A stretch of DNA of 64,000 nucleotides. It comes from Benincasa hispida (taxonomy: Eukaryota; Streptophyta; Magnoliopsida; Cucurbitales; Cucurbitaceae). How positions within the stretch are numbered: the first letter of the stretch is position 1; each line of letters opens with the position of its first letter. Under the pieces are notes generated by a model. That model worked only from the letters and a program-made list of their open reading frames with translations, had not been told where the DNA came from and ran no database searches. The position numbers and the translations under genes are program-made. Shown piece by piece: positions 60,316 to 64,000 of the stretch. The stretch covers positions 67,030,526 through 67,094,525 of the forward strand of contig NC_052360.1 in the NCBI RefSeq assembly GCF_009727055.1, given 5' to 3'.

Positions 60316-62395
60316 TATGCTGATTAGTATCCTAATTCTCTCGGTGGTCTTGTAGATTGTAAACATTTTTGTACACATTGTTATTAATAAAATAAATGTT
60401 ATTTTATTTGCATTTACTCATATCCAATAAACTAAGATCCGTGGTTATTTCATGTAACTTAAGTATGTGTGTGAGACATACAAGTGGATCATGCCTTATG
60501 TAATGACCTAAATGGTCTGTCGTATAAGGATAAAGGAGGGATACCTTATGTTGGTGACACTACGGATACGACCCGTTTTGTAGATATTTACAAGTGTTGT
60601 AAAGTGTTACAAATGGTATGATCCTGACCATTCACGTGGAGACATGCGAGCGGAGGTGTCCTATGCAAAGAGTATATATAAGACCAAACCACGAGATGAT
60701 TAGTCTCTTTATATAACACCATTAATAATTAGACTTACATTTCACTAAAATGACCATAGATGACATGACCTTAATTCTGAGTGAGTTGGGAACTCCTACC
60801 TATAAGGGCGTTCCTTTGATTAGTATGGGTGAGAGTGGCCCAATTGCCAACTCAACAAGCCTACCTTTTTGGGGATTCGTCTGATTGGGGAGTTGGGAAC
60901 TCAACTACATAAAATGGAATTTCATCTTTCCCGAAGCAGGGGTAAGTAGATAAATTGCTTCCTTAAGAGCCGATTCCGGGTCTTAAACATAGTGGCCACA
61001 CCCTTTCTTTGGAAGAGAGGACTCAATCATAGTAGGACTATGACTTATTGTTCATTAGAGAAATCAATGGTATTTAAGGAGTTAGATGTAACTACAGGGG
61101 AAAAATGGTAAATTGGCCCAACTATACTTACAAGCATTTTGTGGAGGGTTATCGCACTGTTGATTGGTTATATGGACACAAAAATATATATGTAGTGAGA
61201 AGAATGCAACTCTTAGTCTTTAGTGAAGTGATCAACAGTTAATGGATGGTGGATCTCGTGACTAAAGAGTTTAGTCAGTTATTCACGTACCATTGGAGCT
61301 TCAAGCTACAGGTCTATGAGGTCCCCTTGGTAGCTCAATGGGTTCAAGAGAATCATATTTTGGGTTAGTTTAAAGTGTTCAAATTAACAAGAGGAAACTC
61401 AATTATATGAGATATACTTGATATGATGTATTAGATACATTAATTAGAGGAATTAATATAAATATTATTTATATTAAATACCATAAAATAGAAAAAGAAC
61501 TTTATATGTTTCATATGATAAAATATTAAAACTATAGGTTATAAATATAATATGATAAGTTGGTTATCATAGTTATTTATAATATATTAATTATATGATA
61601 ATTAATTCTTGTTCTCTAAGATTTGAGTGGGAGGTTATTGGAAGTTTTATGGTAATCGTGAGATAAAAGGAAAATTGTTTTCCAAAATTAGTGAGTTGAT
61701 TAATTCGGAAAATTCTCACGAAAAAAGCTATCAAGTAAAAAAAGTTTTTACTAAGCAATAGTCGTTGAGAGCATATACGATCATTAAGAGTTGACTATAC
61801 GATAGTTACTCGTTGATCGTTGCTACACGATCGAGTAGTAAAGTCTATACGATAGGCTTCCATATTCTAAACGATCGAATACATTGTTTATGCGATAGGC
61901 TTCCATTTTCTAAACAATCGAGTACATCGTCTATGCGATAGATAGAGTCTTCATCTCCCACTTACTCGATCGTCTACTCAATCTTATACCTCCTGTCTTC
62001 CTCATTCCAAGATCATACAGAACCCATAACTCCTGGATTCTCACACTGAGAATACCAAGGTAACACTCGTGGTGGTGTTCTAACTCAATTCATGGATCGA
62101 GTTGGACTCAATTGGGTTCGAGGAGCATCCAGTTGATCGTGCTGTTGGTGTTCTGTTTGTTGCATTCGAGTGCTGCATTGGATGCATTGGACATTGGTCA
62201 AGGGATACTTGAAGAATAGTTCTTCAAAGGTACGCATACTCTATCCCTTGTGTCTTCTTGTAGCATGTTGTAATTTCAATTTATGCATAATCTGTTTGTT
62301 TCCGGTTAGACTGTAATTATTTGTGTTCATTCTGAATGGAATTTGGAACGATCCTCTTCTGTTGCTCATAGAGATCTCTGTTGTGATTTCTTTCA
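60316..62395 (+). repeat. Solo copia-type LTR in gypsy protease
   Basis: It starts near TATGCTGATTAGTATCC (matching TGTTGGAGTTGATGCCC at 63301) and ends TTTCA. The flanks CTTAT (60311-60315) and CTTGT (62396-62400) look like a 5-bp target duplication with one change. The protein on either side is contiguous (QWDK, then DPGKIK), which confirms an insertion. It has no primer site or internal region, so it is a solo LTR of about 2.08 kb. Confidence 0.75.
61785..61945. repeat. Tandem units around CGATAGGCTTCCAT in LTR
   Basis: Two clear ~57-bp units run GCGATAGGCTTCCATTTTCT then AAACNATCGANTACAT and TATGCGATAG, with more distant units upstream (ACTATACGATAGTTACTCG, ACACGATCGAGTAG). Confidence 0.7.
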
Positions 62396-63225
62396 CTTGT
62401 CCCACTGCAGGTTGAGGCAACGAGATTCCGTTTTGGTCATAAAGTTGTGGGTGGTTCCTGAGTCGACCATCGTGCTCTTGGCTAGTTTATGATTCACCCA
62501 TGCCTTGACATACATGAGCCCACGTTTCATCAATCCCTTGTTTCCTTCTGACTTCTTTTGGAGGGCAGATAAAAGCTTTAGGGCCCCCATCCGTGGGTTA
62601 TCGTCGCCTTCTTCTGTCGGTGAGTTTGACTCAGGTATTTTCCCATCAGTTTTAGAGTTTGTTGCCAACGAATCCTGGAAAGCTTTGACGACCGCTCGAT
62701 TAGGAAATTCGTACACTCAATGGGGTCCCTTACACAGGAAGCACGAAAGGGGTCCCCCCTTGTAATTACTCTACTGTTGATTGGGCGTACGCCTCATATA
62801 CCTCCCATTGGATGGAAGGGTTTACGCTATGTCCATCCCTTTTTGTCCCCTCCCCCACTCTTGAGAGAGCTAGATCTGTTTGGTTTGTTACCCCCACTAG
62901 AGGAGGGAGGATTTCGTCTCGACTCTTGGGGCATATCATTAGTGAGGTCAAACAACCGCTCTACTATAGCATAGGCTTCAGGGAGACTTAGAACTCTCTG
63001 TTCATAAAATTTGGTTTTCGTCAATGTCTTAAAGCACTTGAAAAAACAGAAAACTTTGTCTTTCTCTGACATATCTCGAATGTCCAACATCAGTCCCACG
63101 AATTACTTTACATATTCCTTGATACTACCAGTATGTTTCAGTTTTCGCAGTTTAAGTCTCGCCATGATTTCAACATTCTTGGGGAAGAATTAAGAACATA
63201 ATTCTTGTTTCAACATGTCTCATGT
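62396..63225 (-). pseudogene. gypsy gag and protease N-terminal part
   Basis: Gag is at about 63225-62770 with FFPKNVEIMARLKLRKLKHT, GLMLDIRDMSEKDKV and FDLTNDMPQESRRN, then a Ser/Gly-rich linker. The zinc knuckle near 62755-62705 reads CFLCKGPH, then a stop in place of Trp, then VYEF in place of VYEC, so it has lost its last Cys. The protease active site D-S-G (context MVDSGTTHNF) is at 62456-62464. The frame ends QWDK at the solo LTR junction. Confidence 0.85.
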
Positions 63226-63287
63226 GTTGAGGGCCCTAGTGTATTATTTTGTACTGTTTTTTATCTTGTACACCCATTCGCTTTAGG

Positions 63288-63300
63288 ACAAGTGGGAGAT
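63288..63300 (+). other. Polypurine tract before 3' LTR
   Basis: ACAAGTGGGAGAT immediately precedes TGTTGGAG. This is the usual end of the internal region of plant copia elements and shows that a short tail of copia internal sequence (about 63230-63300) is present. Confidence 0.65.
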
Positions 63301-64000
63301 TGTTGGAGTTGATGCCCTAAATCTCGTAGAGTCTTGTAGTTTGTAAACATCTGTTTGAACAAACGCTCGTGATGTAATAATATGAGATATTTTCTTCACC
63401 GTTGTCTATGAAATATGAGATATTTTAGTTACATTTACCACAAACTAATAAACTAAGATCTCTGGTTATCGTTGTAACTTAAGCATGTATGTGGAGACAT
63501 ACAAGTGGATCATGCCTTAAGTGATAACCTAAATGATCTGCAGTATATGGATAAATAAGGGAAACCTTATCTTGTTGACACTATGGATACGACCCACTTT
63601 ATGGATGTTACAAGTGTTGTAAAGTACTACTAATGGTCTGATCCTAATCATTAATGTGGAGACATGCGAGCGGGGGTGTCCTATATAAAAGAGTATGTAT
63701 AAGACAGGACCACGAAATATTTAGTCTCGTTATATAACACTGTTTATGACAGAGACTTTCATTTCACTAGGATGACCATAAGTAACATGACCTTAATCCT
63801 GAGAGAGTTGGGAACTCTTACCTACGAGGGCAGTCTTTGATTTGCATGGGTGTGAGTGGCCAGATTGCCGACTCAAACCTACCACTTTGGGGATTTGTCT
63901 GATTGGGGAGCTGGGAACTCAGCTACACAAGATGGAATATACTCCTTCCCTGAAGCAGGGGTAAGTAAATAGATTGCTCCCTTAAGAGCTGATACCGGGG
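63301..64000 (+). repeat. copia LTR, cut by window end
   Basis: It starts TGTTGGAGTTGATGCCC and stays aligned with the LTR at 60316, for example ACATACAAGTGGATCATGCC, GACATGCGAGCGGNGGTGTC and GAAGCAGGGGTAAGTA. Because a polypurine tract precedes it, it should be the 3' LTR of a plus-strand element whose internal region is largely missing. Confidence 0.8.

Larger units (their letters stand above)
56632..63225 (-). mobile_element. Second Ty3/gypsy chromovirus, broken
   Basis: A reverse-orientation element with 3' LTR (tentatively 56632-57092), polypurine tract, chromodomain, integrase, RNase H, reverse transcriptase, protease and gag. A solo LTR (60316-62395) splits the protease, and gag is cut near 63225 by other LTR material. 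The 5' LTR would lie beyond the window or is lost. Stops, frameshifts and lost zinc and catalytic residues show that it is inactive. It differs from the element at 233-8783 in sequence and in clade-level motifs. Confidence 0.85.

Overview
The window reads as nuclear DNA of a flowering plant. It is AT-rich, has GT-AG introns, and carries two plant-specific gene families embedded in plant-type Ty3/gypsy, Ty1/copia and LINE retroelements and MITE-like repeats. Several repeat styles (LTRs opening TGTAACACCCC or TGTTGGAGTTGATG, and repeats built on GTCTATCAAT) resemble those of cucurbits as I know them; Cucurbitaceae is an inference, not proven here.

Layout. 1-9065: a degenerate Ty3/gypsy chromovirus (233-8783, minus strand, target-site duplication TTCAC) inserted in one arm of an older inverted repeat. 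9650-13230: MITE-like elements, one nested in another, a likely solo LTR and a LINE 3' end. 13231-18655: AT-rich, no gene seen. 18660-19905: a compact two-exon gene for a 131-residue plant PHD-type zinc-finger protein, with TATA box and poly(A) signals. 19905-24745: AT-rich with MITE relics. 24745-30160: a head-to-tail tandem duplication of about 2.6-2.8 kb. 30160-32930: AT-rich, with a degenerate tandem array.

32932 to about 47660 (minus strand): a split gene whose seven 3' exons join in consistent phase and encode a protein with one hydrophobic segment, a coiled coil and a conserved C-terminus. I identify it as an RGS1-HXK1-interacting protein 1 (RHIP1)-like gene. Its introns have been enlarged by LINE fragments on both strands, a small LTR element with inverted LTRs, a MITE and tandem duplications. 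Its first exon is not resolved: there is a reading-frame conflict next to a 44-bp G-rich homopolymer tract.

48300-64000: nested retrotransposons. A copia 5' LTR, leader and gag (48468-53288) is followed by a fold-back of two inverted LTR copies (53289-55746), an Athila-type gag fragment (55772-56215), and a second gypsy chromovirus on the minus strand (56632 to about 63225). That element's protease is split by a 2.1-kb solo LTR (60316-62395), and its gag is cut by another LTR that runs off the end of the window.

Functionally, only the PHD-type gene and the RHIP1-like gene look like host genes. All retroelement reading frames carry stops, frameshifts or lost catalytic residues, so none looks autonomous. 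I found no CRISPR array, tRNA, rRNA, defence system or biosynthetic cluster. The most unusual structures are the two inverted-LTR fold-backs, the hairpin split by a retrotransposon, the tandem duplication, and the RHIP1-like first exon.
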